A DNA stretch of 7,798 bases from an uncultured Halioglobus sp. (GCA_905480565.1 CAJQQW010000369.1:1-7798); one strand, 5' to 3'; shown: positions 1 to 6,091, counted from the stretch's first letter. Notes: generated by a model not told the origin, from the sequence alone. Numbers and translations are program-made.

Positions 1-141
1 GAGATGGTGATGCCGGGTGACAACGTGCAGATGGAAGCGACACTGATTGCACCGATTGCGATGGAAGAGGGCCTGCGTTTTGCGATTCGCGAAGGTGGTC
101 GTACTGTTGGTGCTGGCGTGGTAGCCAAGATCATCGAGTAA
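1..141 (+). CDS. tuf: Elongation factor Tu, C-terminal end (5' truncated by window)
   Basis: EF-Tu is the GTPase that delivers aminoacyl-tRNA to the ribosomal A site in the cytoplasm. Only the last 46 codons and the TAA stop are present, so the GTP-binding domain lies outside the window. The visible part is the end of beta-barrel domain 3. It begins [11 protein letters not shown] and includes [16 protein letters not shown], the near-invariant EF-Tu C-terminal signature, ending KIIE. The reading frame is open from base 1. Its position just upstream of the S10 operon is the usual place for the tuf copy that closes the str operon (rpsL-rpsG-fusA-tuf). An intrinsic terminator follows 77 bases after the stop, so the str operon probably ends here. 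Many gammaproteobacteria carry two nearly identical tuf genes, and this fragment cannot show whether a second exists. Identification is essentially certain. Confidence 0.98.
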   Translation, partial: EMVMPGDNVQMEATLIAPIAMEEGLRFAIREGGRTVGAGVVAKIIE

Positions 142-218
142 GCAACGGCCCGGCGTTTCAGGCCGTGGAATAGTCAGTAACTATGGCACCATGAATCAGT
201 CGTCTTGATTGAGTACAG

Positions 219-245
219 AGCCCGGCCCTTGAGCCGGGCTTTTTT
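219..245 (+). terminator. Intrinsic terminator of tuf / str operon
   Basis: A perfect 8-bp stem (AGCCCGGC at 219-226, GCCGGGCT at 233-240) closes a six-base loop and runs directly into a T tract at 240-245. This is a textbook rho-independent terminator on the plus strand. It lies 77 bases after the tuf stop and well before the S10 promoter at 1164, so tuf transcripts are expected to end here rather than read into the ribosomal protein operon. There is no matching T tract for the minus strand, so it does not look bidirectional. Confidence 0.92.
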
Positions 246-265
246 GTGGGTTGTAATCGGGTGGT

Positions 266-315
266 GAAAAGGTCAGACCCCGCCCCCGGTCGGGGGCAAG
301 CGCAGCCACCGGCTG
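266..315 (-). terminator. Possible weak terminator or REP-like palindromes after the TM2 gene
   Basis: On the minus strand, directly after the stop of the TM2 gene, come two inverted repeats: CAGCC/GGCTG (303-307 with 311-315, 3-base loop) and GCCCCC/GGGGGC (282-287 with 292-297, 4-base loop). Next comes the near-palindrome GGTCAGACC (271-279), then four minus-strand T residues (267-270). The short T run is separated from the GC-rich stem by about 11 bases, so this is at best a weak intrinsic terminator. The cluster of GC-rich palindromes could equally be a remnant of a repeated extragenic element. Confidence 0.35.
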
Positions 316-316
316 T

Positions 317-745
317 CTACGTGCGGCTGTTTATATCAGACAGTTGCTCGTTGAGGGTAAGAAAGTCATACAACAGCCCGACAACAATAATTGCTGCAGC
401 AAAGGGGATGACAATGAACACGCCGCTGGCCGCCAGATAGAGCAGCCCTGTCCATATTTTACCCATATAGAAACGGTGCAGACCCAGTGGCCCGAGAAAA
501 GTCAGTAATACCCAGGCTACACTGTAGTTAACCCTGCCAGGCTCAAAGCGCGTGTCGGCTTGCCGCGCCATGGAGGGTATCAGGAGCAGATCGATGATCC
601 AGCCGATGAAAAACAGCCCGAAAGTAAGGAACCAGATGACGCCTGTGATCTGCTTGCCGAAATAAAAGCGGTGAGCACCGATAAACCCGAAAATCCAAAG
701 GACGTAGCCCATTAACATCGAGTGGGTGGCGTGTTCCTCGCGCAT
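317..745 (-). CDS. TM2 domain-containing membrane protein (two TM2 segments)
   Basis: This encodes a predicted 142-residue inner-membrane protein with a duplicated TM2 fold. The first TM2 unit spans about residues 11-57 (GYVLWIFGFIGAHRFYFGK, then hydrophobic GVIWFLTFGLFFIGW and the polar DLLLIP turn). The second spans about 76-132 (LLTFLGPLGLHRFYMGK, a long hydrophobic stretch, then GLLYDFLTLNEQ). Each carries the family hallmark G-x-H-R-F-Y-x-G-K between two membrane helices. A short polar N-terminus and the SDINSRT tail flank them; no signal peptide is seen. The start at 745 is preferred because AGAGGT lies about 7 bases upstream. An ATG at 751 would sit too close to that site, and an upstream in-frame ATG at 871 would add a non-membrane-like tail. 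TM2 proteins of this type occur in gammaproteobacteria, but their molecular function is unknown to me. The gene points away from rpsJ and toward tuf. A possible -35 (TTGACG, minus strand 808-803) lacks a good -10. Confidence 0.88.
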   Translation of the reverse strand: MREEHATHSMLMGYVLWIFGFIGAHRFYFGKQITGVIWFLTFGLFFIGWIIDLLLIPSMARQADTRFEPGRVNYSVAWVLLTFLGPLGLHRFYMGKIWTGLLYLAASGVFIVIPFAAAIIVVGLLYDFLTLNEQLSDINSRT

Positions 746-1163
746 TGTCATGACCTCTTGTGGTGGTTTGTGTGCCTGTATGGTCAGTGCTTGAGTGCGG
801 TACGTCAAGCCATCGCAATACCTCGCTCTGTGCCGATTGTTATGAAGAGTCCGGGGTCCCGATAAGCGCATTGGCCATATTTAACCCCTCCGATTCACTG
901 TCACTGCATTGGGGTGGTCCCTGAGGCTATCGCTACCAGGTATTCGGCGTGACAGCGAATCGGGCCGGGCTCGCTGCCCGGCACAGGTGCAGTCAGACGC
1001 CATCGAGCCCGATAGGCAGACTTCTGCCGCTCATAGGACAGACAGAGTAAGTGGGCGGCCAGTAAGCCGGGATAAAAAGGCTGCAGCACACAAGGTATAA
1101 CCCCTGGTTATGCAGCGTACCGATTTGGCATCAATCTCTTCCGTATTTTATGCGCGTTCCACC
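746..1163. other. Non-coding intergenic region between TM2 gene and S10 promoter
   Basis: These roughly 420 bases separate the divergent TM2 gene and the S10 operon promoter. I find no reading frame that looks like a protein. The short open frames at 901-1089 (minus) and 909-1100 (plus) lack family resemblance and convincing ribosome binding sites. No tRNA or known small RNA is recognisable. The region does hold several inverted repeats: GCCGGGC/GCCCGGC (964-970 with 976-982), an outer pair ATCGGGC/GCCCGAT (959-965 with 1007-1013), and ATAACC/GGTTAT (1097-1102 with 1106-1111). It must also hold the promoter of the TM2 gene, which I could not place with confidence. Confidence 0.6.
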
Positions 1164-1192
1164 TTGACAGTGCAGGGGGCCATCATTAGAAT
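1164..1192 (+). promoter_or_regulatory. Sigma-70 promoter of the S10 operon
   Basis: A perfect -35 hexamer TTGACA (1164-1169) and a -10 hexamer TAGAAT (1187-1192, five of six consensus bases) are separated by the optimal 17 bases. Transcription would start near 1199, giving an untranslated leader of about 60 bases before rpsJ. The bases just after the -10 (TCGCG) form a GC-rich discriminator, typical of ribosomal promoters repressed by ppGpp and DksA during starvation; that regulation is inferred, not seen. AT-rich bases at 1144-1151 upstream of the -35 could act as a weak UP element. Confidence 0.88.
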
Positions 1193-1208
1193 TCGCGTTC
1201 CTTTTTCG

Positions 1209-1238
1209 GGGGACTCCCTAGCGGGTCTCTGGTTTTTT
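1209..1238 (+). promoter_or_regulatory. Terminator-like hairpin in the S10 leader (possible attenuator)
   Basis: Within the predicted leader, 1209-1216 can pair with 1223-1230 (eight pairs, three of them G-U) around a six-base loop, followed after GG by six T residues at 1233-1238. The arrangement resembles an attenuator. In E. coli the S10 leader is controlled by ribosomal protein L4, partly by premature termination at a U-rich hairpin, but that leader is far longer. The pairing here was found by eye and includes weak pairs, so function is only a suggestion. Confidence 0.4.
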
Positions 1239-1258
1239 ATTGTTTGGAGTTTAGTCAG

Positions 1259-1570
1259 GTGCAGAATCAACGCATTCGTATACGCCTCAAGGCCTTCGAC
1301 CATCGTCTCATCGATTCCTCCACACAGGAGATCGTTGAAACAGCGCGCCGCACAGGGGCACTGGTGAAAGGGCCAATTCCTCTTCCAACACGGAAGGAAA
1401 AGTTTACCGTGTTGGTATCGCCTCACGTTAACAAGGATGCCCGCGATCAGTACGAAATTCGTACCCACAAGCGTCTTTTGGATATTGTGGAGCCCACGGA
1501 AAAGACGGTAGATGCGTTGATGAAACTCGACCTGGCAGCAGGCGTAGAAGTACAGATCAGTCTTGGTTAA
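1259..1570 (+). CDS. rpsJ: 30S ribosomal protein S10 (NusE)
   Basis: S10 is a 30S head protein. As NusE it also joins NusB in transcription antitermination complexes and bridges to NusG. The product is 103 residues, identical in length to the E. coli protein and matching throughout ([19 protein letters not shown] at the start, [13 protein letters not shown] at the end). The extended loop that inserts into the 30S head is at about residues 45-70 ([19 protein letters not shown]). The start is a GTG at 1259, chosen because it begins the conserved MQNQR and has GGAG at 1246-1249, nine bases upstream; an in-frame TTG at 1244 would add five unconserved residues and overlap that binding site. It is the first gene of the S10 operon, behind the promoter at 1164. 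A gap of 137 bases to rplC, much longer than other gaps in this operon, contains strong inverted repeats. Confidence 0.97.
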   Translation: MQNQRIRIRLKAFDHRLIDSSTQEIVETARRTGALVKGPIPLPTRKEKFTVLVSPHVNKDARDQYEIRTHKRLLDIVEPTEKTVDALMKLDLAAGVEVQISLG

Positions 1571-1593
1571 CTGCGATATGTAGTTTGACCTGT

Positions 1594-1666
1594 CCCCACC
1601 GCAAAGCGGGCCCGGCCCAAACCGGCAGTGGGGGTGTAACGTCCGGCAAATGTAAGTAGCAGGACG
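1594..1666 (+). other. Structured rpsJ-rplC spacer (branched inverted repeats)
   Basis: CCCCAC (1594-1599) can pair with GTGGGG (1628-1633), enclosing two small hairpins: a CGC/GCG stem with loop AAA (1600-1608) and CCGG/CCGG (1612-1615 with 1622-1625). A further stem CGTCC/GGACG (1640-1644 with 1662-1666) follows. The element lies inside the S10 operon mRNA, ends about 40 bases before rplC and has no T tract, so it does not look like a terminator. A role in regulating rplC translation or in mRNA processing is possible but unproven. Confidence 0.5.
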
Positions 1667-1707
1667 GCCATAGAGGGTTAAGCCCCGTACACTGAGAGGT
1701 TAGAAGA

Positions 1708-2343
1708 ATGAGCATTGGATTAGTCGGCCGAAAGTCCGGCATGACGCGCGTTTTCACAGAAGACGGCGCTTCCATACCAGTAACCGTAGTGGAGGTCACT
1801 CCAAACCGCGTTACTCAGATCAAAGAAGTCGATAGCGATGGCTATCGCGCAGTTCAAGTGACGGCGGGAAGCCGTAAGGCCTCAAAAGTAAGCAAGTCAG
1901 AGGCAGGCCAGTTTGCAAAAGCGGGCGTTGAAGCCGGTTCAGGTTTGTGGGAATTCCGCTTGGCGGATTCCGAGGATGCGCCTGAAGTGGGTGCTGAACT
2001 GACAGTCGAGCGATTTGAAGCGGGTCAGAAAGTCGATGTAGCCGGCAAGTCCAAGGGTAAGGGCTTCCAGGGAGTCATCAAGCGTTGGAATTTCTCCATG
2101 CAGGATGCCACCCACGGTAACTCGTTGTCGCACCGCGCGCCCGGATCCATTGGCCAATGTCAGACGCCGGGTCGCGTCTGGAAGGGCAAGAAAATGTCCG
2201 GCCACATGGGGGCGGAAAATGTAACCACCCAGGGACTCGAAGTGGTCCGGGTAGATACTGATCGCAATTTGTTACTTATCAAGGGCGCAGTGCCTGGCGC
2301 TCCCGGTGGCGACGTTATCGTTCGTCCCGCGGTTAAAGCTTAA
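1708..2343 (+). CDS. rplC: 50S ribosomal protein L3
   Basis: L3 is an early assembly protein of the 50S subunit; it binds 23S rRNA and sends a loop toward the peptidyl transferase centre. The product has 211 residues against 209 in E. coli. It matches from the N-terminus ([18 protein letters not shown]) through the central [17 protein letters not shown] segment to the end (PAVKA). The loop [10 protein letters not shown] at about residues 146-155 contains Gln152, equivalent to E. coli Gln150, the residue methylated by PrmB, so the modification site is kept. The ATG at 1708 is preceded by AGAGG (1695-1699) at a good distance. The gene follows the long structured spacer after rpsJ and is separated from rplD by 18 bases, consistent with one transcript. 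Nothing in the protein looks unusual. Confidence 0.98.
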   Translation: MSIGLVGRKSGMTRVFTEDGASIPVTVVEVTPNRVTQIKEVDSDGYRAVQVTAGSRKASKVSKSEAGQFAKAGVEAGSGLWEFRLADSEDAPEVGAELTVERFEAGQKVDVAGKSKGKGFQGVIKRWNFSMQDATHGNSLSHRAPGSIGQCQTPGRVWKGKKMSGHMGAENVTTQGLEVVRVDTDRNLLLIKGAVPGAPGGDVIVRPAVKA

Positions 2344-2361
2344 GGTTAGGGGGTCTCTAAC

Positions 2362-2979
2362 GTGGAATTAAGTGTAATGAAGCCGGGCAACAGCGAAGCG
2401 GGCAAAGTGTCTGTTTCGGATGACGCTTTTGCTCGGGAGTACAACGAAGACCTGGTTCATCAGGTTGTAACGGCTCACCTTGCTGGAGCCAGGCAGGGGA
2501 CACGCGCACAAAAAAATCGTGCCGATGTCAGGGGCGGAGGCAAAAAGCCCTGGCGCCAAAAGGGGACTGGGCGGGCCCGTGCTGGAACATCCAGCTCCCC
2601 GATCTGGCGCTCTGGTGGTGTAACGTTCGCGGCCAGGCCGCAGGATCACTCCAAGAAAGTGAACCGTAAAATGTACCGCGCCGCAATGCAGACCATTATG
2701 TCTGAGCTGGCGCGTCAGGATCGATTGATGGTGGTCGAGAGCCTGGATCTGGAAGAACCAAAGACCAAGTTGCTGGCCAAGCAGCTTGAAGCGTTTGGGC
2801 TGGATAATGTATTGATTGTTTCAGCGGAAGTTGGCAAGAACCTTTATCTGGCGTCACGCAATTTACACAAGGTGAACGTACTCGATGTCGAGGGTATGGA
2901 TCCTGTGAGCTTGATCGGGCACGAAAAAGTTTTAGTCACTGTCGATGCAGTGAAAAAGATTGAGGAGATGCTGGCATGA
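2362..2979 (+). CDS. rplD: 50S ribosomal protein L4
   Basis: L4 is a primary 23S rRNA binder whose extended loop lines the peptide exit tunnel. In E. coli and relatives it also represses its own operon by binding the S10 leader. The product has 205 residues (201 in E. coli). The tunnel loop is at about residues 43-95, including [13 protein letters not shown] (61-73); Lys67 aligns with E. coli Lys63, a known macrolide-resistance position, and is wild type here. The globular domain ends with [12 protein letters not shown]. The start codon is GTG, preceded by AGGGGG (2348-2353), and matches the conserved MEL start. The stop overlaps the rplW start as ATGA, so the two are likely translationally coupled. 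Whether this L4 regulates the short leader upstream of rpsJ cannot be told from sequence. Confidence 0.98.
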   Translation: MELSVMKPGNSEAGKVSVSDDAFAREYNEDLVHQVVTAHLAGARQGTRAQKNRADVRGGGKKPWRQKGTGRARAGTSSSPIWRSGGVTFAARPQDHSKKVNRKMYRAAMQTIMSELARQDRLMVVESLDLEEPKTKLLAKQLEAFGLDNVLIVSAEVGKNLYLASRNLHKVNVLDVEGMDPVSLIGHEKVLVTVDAVKKIEEMLA

Positions 2980-3272
2980 ACCAGGAGCGCGTATTTCAGG
3001 TGCTGGTGGGGCCGCATACCTCTGAGAAAGCAGCTATTGCTGCGGATACCAGTAATCAGTATGTATTCAAGGTCGCAGTAGATGCGACCAAGGCAGAGGT
3101 CAGGAAGGCGGTTGAGCAGCTGTTTAAAGTCGATGTGGTGGATGTCACTACCCTGCGTGTAAAGGGTAAGTCCAAGCGCACTCGTTATGGCCTGAGCATC
3201 CGGCCGACCTGGAAGAAGGCTTACGTGAAATTGGCGCAGGGTCAAGATATTGACTTTGCCTTGGCGGATTAA
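2976..3272 (+). CDS. rplW: 50S ribosomal protein L23
   Basis: L23 sits at the exit of the 50S peptide tunnel and is the docking site for trigger factor and the signal recognition particle. The product is 98 residues (100 in E. coli). The N-terminal stretch GPHTSEKA contains Glu17, which aligns with E. coli Glu18 in the trigger-factor contact. The core [17 protein letters not shown] (36-52) and the basic loop [12 protein letters not shown] (61-72) are typical of the family. The ATG overlaps the rplD stop by four bases, and its GAGGAG ribosome binding site (2962-2967) lies inside rplD. The TAA stop forms part of the tandem binding site for rplB. Confidence 0.97.
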   Translation: MNQERVFQVLVGPHTSEKAAIAADTSNQYVFKVAVDATKAEVRKAVEQLFKVDVVDVTTLRVKGKSKRTRYGLSIRPTWKKAYVKLAQGQDIDFALAD

Positions 3273-3286
3273 GGAGTAGGAGCGAA

Positions 3287-4114
3287 ATGGCAGTTTTAAA
3301 GAGTAAGCCCACTTCTCCGGGACGTCGCCACGTTGTTCGGATCGTCAATGACGAGCTGCACAAGGGAGCGCCGTATGCGCCTCTGCTGGAAAAGCAGAAC
3401 AAGACAGGCGGCCGCAACAACAACGGGCGTATTACCACTCGTCACAAGGGCGGTGGTCACAAGCATCATTACCGCATAGTGGATTTCAAGCGCATCAAGG
3501 ATGGCATTCCAGCCACGGTTGAGCGTTTGGAGTACGACCCCAATCGCACCGCACACATTGCGCTGCTTTTGTTTGCGGATGGTGAGCGACGTTACATCGT
3601 GGCTCCCAAGGGAGTTTCAGCTGGGGAGGTCCTGCAGTCCGGTCCGTCCGCCCCTATCAAGGCAGGTAACTGTTTGCCTTTGCGCAACATCCCTGTGGGT
3701 TCTGTTGTGCATTGTATTGAACTGAAACCCGGCAAGGGTGCGCAGTTGGCACGTTCGGCGGGTGCTTCGGTGCAGCTGGTGGCTCGAGAGGGCCAATACG
3801 CAACACTGCGATTGCGTTCTGGCGAGATGAGAAAGGTGTTGGCCGATTGTCGAGCAACCTTGGGAGAGGTATCAAACTCCGAGCACAACCTGCGTAAGTT
3901 GGGCAAAGCCGGTGCTTCTCGGTGGCGTGGTATTCGGCCTACCGTTCGCGGTGTTGCCATGAACCCGGTAGACCATCCACATGGTGGTGGTGAAGGCCGT
4001 ACTTCTGGTGGTCGTCATCCCGTTAGCCCCTGGGGAACGCCTGCCAAGGGTTATAAGACCCGTAAGAACAAGCGTACGGATAATCTGATTGTGCGTCGCC
4101 GTGGTAAGAAATAG
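3287..4114 (+). CDS. rplB: 50S ribosomal protein L2
   Basis: L2 is a large, conserved 23S rRNA-binding protein needed for subunit association and peptidyl transferase activity. The product has 275 residues (273 in E. coli). It carries the N-terminal [14 protein letters not shown] segment, the OB-fold and SH3-like RNA-binding core (about 60-200; [27 protein letters not shown]), and the C-terminal loop [14 protein letters not shown]. His230 in that loop corresponds to E. coli His229 (numbered without Met), important for activity. The tail is basic ([14 protein letters not shown]). The start has two tandem purine-rich sites, AAGGAG (3271-3276) and TAGGAG (3277-3282); the first overlaps the rplW stop. 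It precedes rpsS by 28 bases. Confidence 0.99.
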   Translation: MAVLKSKPTSPGRRHVVRIVNDELHKGAPYAPLLEKQNKTGGRNNNGRITTRHKGGGHKHHYRIVDFKRIKDGIPATVERLEYDPNRTAHIALLLFADGERRYIVAPKGVSAGEVLQSGPSAPIKAGNCLPLRNIPVGSVVHCIELKPGKGAQLARSAGASVQLVAREGQYATLRLRSGEMRKVLADCRATLGEVSNSEHNLRKLGKAGASRWRGIRPTVRGVAMNPVDHPHGGGEGRTSGGRHPVSPWGTPAKGYKTRKNKRTDNLIVRRRGKK

Positions 4115-4142
4115 ATTCGGATACTGACTCGAGGAAAATATT

Positions 4143-4418
4143 GTGCCGCGTTCACTAAAAAAAGGTCCGTTTATCGATCTTCACCTGATGAAAAAGGTTG
4201 AGGCCGCTGTTGAAAGTAACGATCGCCGTCCGATCAAGACCTGGTCGCGCAGATCCATGGTGTCACCCGACATGGTTGGCCTGACGATCGCTGTACACAA
4301 CGGCCGTCAACATGTGCCGGTCTTGATTAACGAAGACATGGTAGGTCATAAGCTGGGCGAATTTGCATCGACCCGGACGTTCCGCGGACATATCGCGGAC
4401 AAGTCAGCCAAGCGCTAA
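4143..4418 (+). CDS. rpsS: 30S ribosomal protein S19
   Basis: S19 is a 30S head protein that forms a complex with S13 and contacts the large subunit at the inter-subunit bridge near the A site. The product is 91 residues (92 in E. coli). It begins [19 protein letters not shown] and contains the family signature in [23 protein letters not shown] (about 52-74) followed by TRTFRGH. The start codon is GTG, preceded by GAGGA (4131-4135) seven bases upstream, and it gives the conserved N-terminus. The stop codon forms the loop of a perfect 6-bp inverted repeat (4410-4424). It shares the operon with rplB and rplV. Confidence 0.97.
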   Translation: MPRSLKKGPFIDLHLMKKVEAAVESNDRRPIKTWSRRSMVSPDMVGLTIAVHNGRQHVPVLINEDMVGHKLGEFASTRTFRGHIADKSAKR

Positions 4419-4424
4419 GCGCTT
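4410..4424 (+). repeat. Inverted repeat around the rpsS stop codon
   Basis: AAGCGC (4410-4415) and GCGCTT (4419-4424) are perfectly complementary, with the TAA stop of rpsS as the three-base loop. No T tract follows, so it is not a terminator. It might slow or mark the end of rpsS translation, or be chance. Confidence 0.6.
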
Positions 4425-4445
4425 ATCTGCATTGAGGGATATGAG

Positions 4446-4790
4446 ATGGAAGTAGCAGCAACGTTGAAAGGTGCGCAAATATCGCCACAGAAAGTCCGCT
4501 TGGTGGCGGATCAGATTCGCGGTAAGGACGTGGAGGAAGCGCTCGGATTGCTGGAGTTCAGCACTAAGAAAGCGGCCCATATCGTTAAGAAAGTGCTTGA
4601 TTCTGCTATCGCTAATGCAGAAAACAACGAAGGTGCAGACGTGGATGAGCTGAAAGTGTCCACCATATTTGTTGATCAGGGCAGAACCATGAAGCGGTTG
4701 CGCCCCAGAGCGAAAGGCCGTGCAGACCGCATTTTGAAGCGTAGCTGTCATATCACGGTAAAAGTTTCAGACGGCGACAGCCAGGTTTAG
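4446..4790 (+). CDS. rplV: 50S ribosomal protein L22
   Basis: L22 helps fold 23S rRNA and extends a beta-hairpin into the peptide exit tunnel. The product has 114 residues (110 in E. coli), the extra length being a short C-terminal tail (GDSQV). The core [13 protein letters not shown] (15-27) and [14 protein letters not shown] (48-61) are typical. The tunnel hairpin (about 78-104) includes MKR at residues 82-84, the exact segment whose deletion in E. coli gives macrolide resistance; it is intact here. The ATG at 4446 has GAGGG (4434-4438) seven bases upstream; another ATG at 4441 is out of frame and closes within four codons. The stop TAG begins the TAGGAG binding site of rpsC. Confidence 0.97.
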   Translation: MEVAATLKGAQISPQKVRLVADQIRGKDVEEALGLLEFSTKKAAHIVKKVLDSAIANAENNEGADVDELKVSTIFVDQGRTMKRLRPRAKGRADRILKRSCHITVKVSDGDSQV

Positions 4791-4801
4791 GAGAAGACTA
4801 A

Positions 4802-5473
4802 ATGGGTCAGAAAGTACACCCCACGGGCATCCGCCTCGGCATCGTCAAGGATCACACTTCGATCTGGTACGCCGATAGCAAGAACTACGCCCAGCAGCTG
4901 ATTAGCGATTTGCAGGCGCGTGAGTACATTGAGAAGGCACTGGATCACGCATCGGTCAGCCGAGTCGTCATCGAGCGTCCAGCGCAAACAGCGCGCATTA
5001 CCATTCACACTGCTCGTCCGGGCATCGTGATTGGTAAGAAAGGCGAAGATGTAGATAAGCTTCGGAAAGACCTCTCTCAGAAAATGGGAGTGCCTGTACA
5101 CATTAATATTGAAGAGATTCGTAAACCGGATCTGGATGCGCGCCTCGTGGCGCAAAACGTTGCCCAGCAGCTGGAGCGGCGCGTCATGTTTCGTCGCGCC
5201 ATGAAACGCGTTGTGCAGAACGCCATGCGCCAGGGTGCAGAAGGTATCAAGGTGCAAATTGGTGGGCGCCTTGGCGGAGCAGAAATTGCTCGCACCGAAT
5301 GGTACCGAGAGGGCCGGGTGCCGCTGCATACGCTGCGTGCTGACATCGATTATGCGACTTACGAAGCCGAGACAACCTATGGAATTCTGGGCGTCAAGGT
5401 ATGGATATTTAAAGGTGAAGTCATCGGCAGTGAAGCCCCTGCCGAGACGACCAAGAAGACAGCAACTAGTTAA
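4802..5473 (+). CDS. rpsC: 30S ribosomal protein S3
   Basis: S3 lies at the mRNA entry channel of the 30S subunit and takes part in mRNA unwinding. The product has 223 residues, shorter than the 233 of E. coli because the basic C-terminal tail is reduced (ends [12 protein letters not shown]). The N-terminal [13 protein letters not shown] and a type 2 KH domain (about 38-107, with the GKKG loop at 78-81) are clear. The C-terminal domain includes RRAMKR (131-136), whose Arg131, Arg132 and Lys135 match residues required for helicase activity in E. coli, and the conserved [19 protein letters not shown] (154-172). TAGGAG (4788-4793), overlapping the rplV stop, is its ribosome binding site. Only 11 bases separate it from rplP. 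Confidence 0.98.
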   Translation: MGQKVHPTGIRLGIVKDHTSIWYADSKNYAQQLISDLQAREYIEKALDHASVSRVVIERPAQTARITIHTARPGIVIGKKGEDVDKLRKDLSQKMGVPVHINIEEIRKPDLDARLVAQNVAQQLERRVMFRRAMKRVVQNAMRQGAEGIKVQIGGRLGGAEIARTEWYREGRVPLHTLRADIDYATYEAETTYGILGVKVWIFKGEVIGSEAPAETTKKTATS

Positions 5474-5484
5474 GGGTTACGCAG

Positions 5485-5898
5485 ATGCTTCAACCAAAGC
5501 GTACAAAATTCCGAAAGACGCACAAGGGCCGCAACCGTGGTCTTGCCCATCGCGGTAGCAAGGTTAGCTTCGGCGAATACGGGCTGAAGTCTGTGGGCCG
5601 CGGCCGGATTACCGCTCGACAGATAGAGGCGGCTCGGCGAGCGATGACGCGCCATATTAAGCGTGGCGGAAAAATCTGGATTCGTGTTTTCCCGGATAAG
5701 CCCATTACTGGTAAGCCGCTAGAGGTACGTCAGGGTAAAGGTAAGGGTAACGTTGAATACTGGGTTGCCCAGATTCAGCCTGGAAAAATCCTCTACGAGG
5801 TTCAGGGTGTTTCTGAGGAGCTGGCACGAGAGGCGTTTGAGCTCGCAGCAGCCAAGATCCCGGTAGCCACAAAATTTGTTAAACGGACGGTGATGTAA
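5485..5898 (+). CDS. rplP: 50S ribosomal protein L16
   Basis: L16 binds 23S and 5S rRNA near the A-site tRNA elbow and is needed for late 50S assembly. The product has 137 residues (136 in E. coli). It starts [11 protein letters not shown] and contains the signatures [16 protein letters not shown] (38-53) and [14 protein letters not shown] (62-75). Arg82 in the loop [14 protein letters not shown] aligns with E. coli Arg81, the residue hydroxylated by the YcfD/RoxA oxygenase. The ribosome binding site TAAGGG (5471-5476) overlaps the rpsC stop. The stop and the rpmC start share one base (TAATG at 5896-5900), indicating translational coupling. Confidence 0.98.
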   Translation: MLQPKRTKFRKTHKGRNRGLAHRGSKVSFGEYGLKSVGRGRITARQIEAARRAMTRHIKRGGKIWIRVFPDKPITGKPLEVRQGKGKGNVEYWVAQIQPGKILYEVQGVSEELAREAFELAAAKIPVATKFVKRTVM

Positions 5899-6089
5899 TG
5901 AAAGCAAGTGAATTGCGCGAAAAGTCCGCAGAAGAGCTGAACAGCGAGTTATTGTCGCTGCGCGAGGAGCAGTTCAGGCTCCGCATGCAGGTGTCTACTG
6001 GTCAGCTAGGGCAGACACATCTTCTGAAAAATACTCAGAGAGATGTTGCTCGAATCAAGACTGTGCTCACTGAAAAGGCGGGTGAATAA
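5898..6089 (+). CDS. rpmC: 50S ribosomal protein L29
   Basis: L29 is a small helical protein at the peptide tunnel exit beside L23. The product is 63 residues, the same as in E. coli, and folds as a helical hairpin. It begins [19 protein letters not shown] and has the family segment [10 protein letters not shown] with [15 protein letters not shown] (41-55) in the second helix. It overlaps rplP by one base and likely depends on termination-reinitiation, since no strong Shine-Dalgarno sequence stands out directly upstream. Only two bases separate it from rpsQ. Confidence 0.96.
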   Translation: MKASELREKSAEELNSELLSLREEQFRLRMQVSTGQLGQTHLLKNTQRDVARIKTVLTEKAGE

Positions 6090-6091
6090 CG

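Noticed and set aside
746..871. N-terminal extension of the TM2 protein to an ATG at 871
   Set aside because: The extra 42 residues are polar and low in resemblance to the family, while the ATG at 745 has a well-spaced AGAGGT and gives a normal TM2 protein.
964..982. 7-bp GC-rich hairpin as a terminator
   Set aside because: No T tract on either strand next to the stem.
901..1100. Overlapping short open frames on both strands (901-1089 minus, 909-1100 plus)
   Set aside because: No recognisable domains, no good ribosome binding site, and composition looks like translated non-coding DNA.
1244..1258. TTG start for rpsJ adding five residues
   Set aside because: The Shine-Dalgarno GGAG would fall inside the gene; GTG at 1259 gives the exact conserved 103-residue S10.
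1148..1468. Minus-strand open frame antisense to rpsJ and its promoter
   Set aside because: It runs across the promoter and the conserved rpsJ gene and is explained as a shadow frame.
1585..1613. TTGACC in the rpsJ-rplC spacer as an internal promoter
   Set aside because: At 17 bases downstream the sequence is GC-rich with no -10 likeness.
2140..2175. Cys151 in the L3 [10 protein letters not shown] loop as an unusual substitution
   Set aside because: The key Gln152 is present and, as far as I recall, Cys at this position occurs in other gammaproteobacterial L3 proteins.
5077..5346. Arg/Ser-rich minus-strand open frame antisense to rpsC
   Set aside because: Its low-complexity basic composition is a by-product of the codon pattern of rpsC on the other strand.
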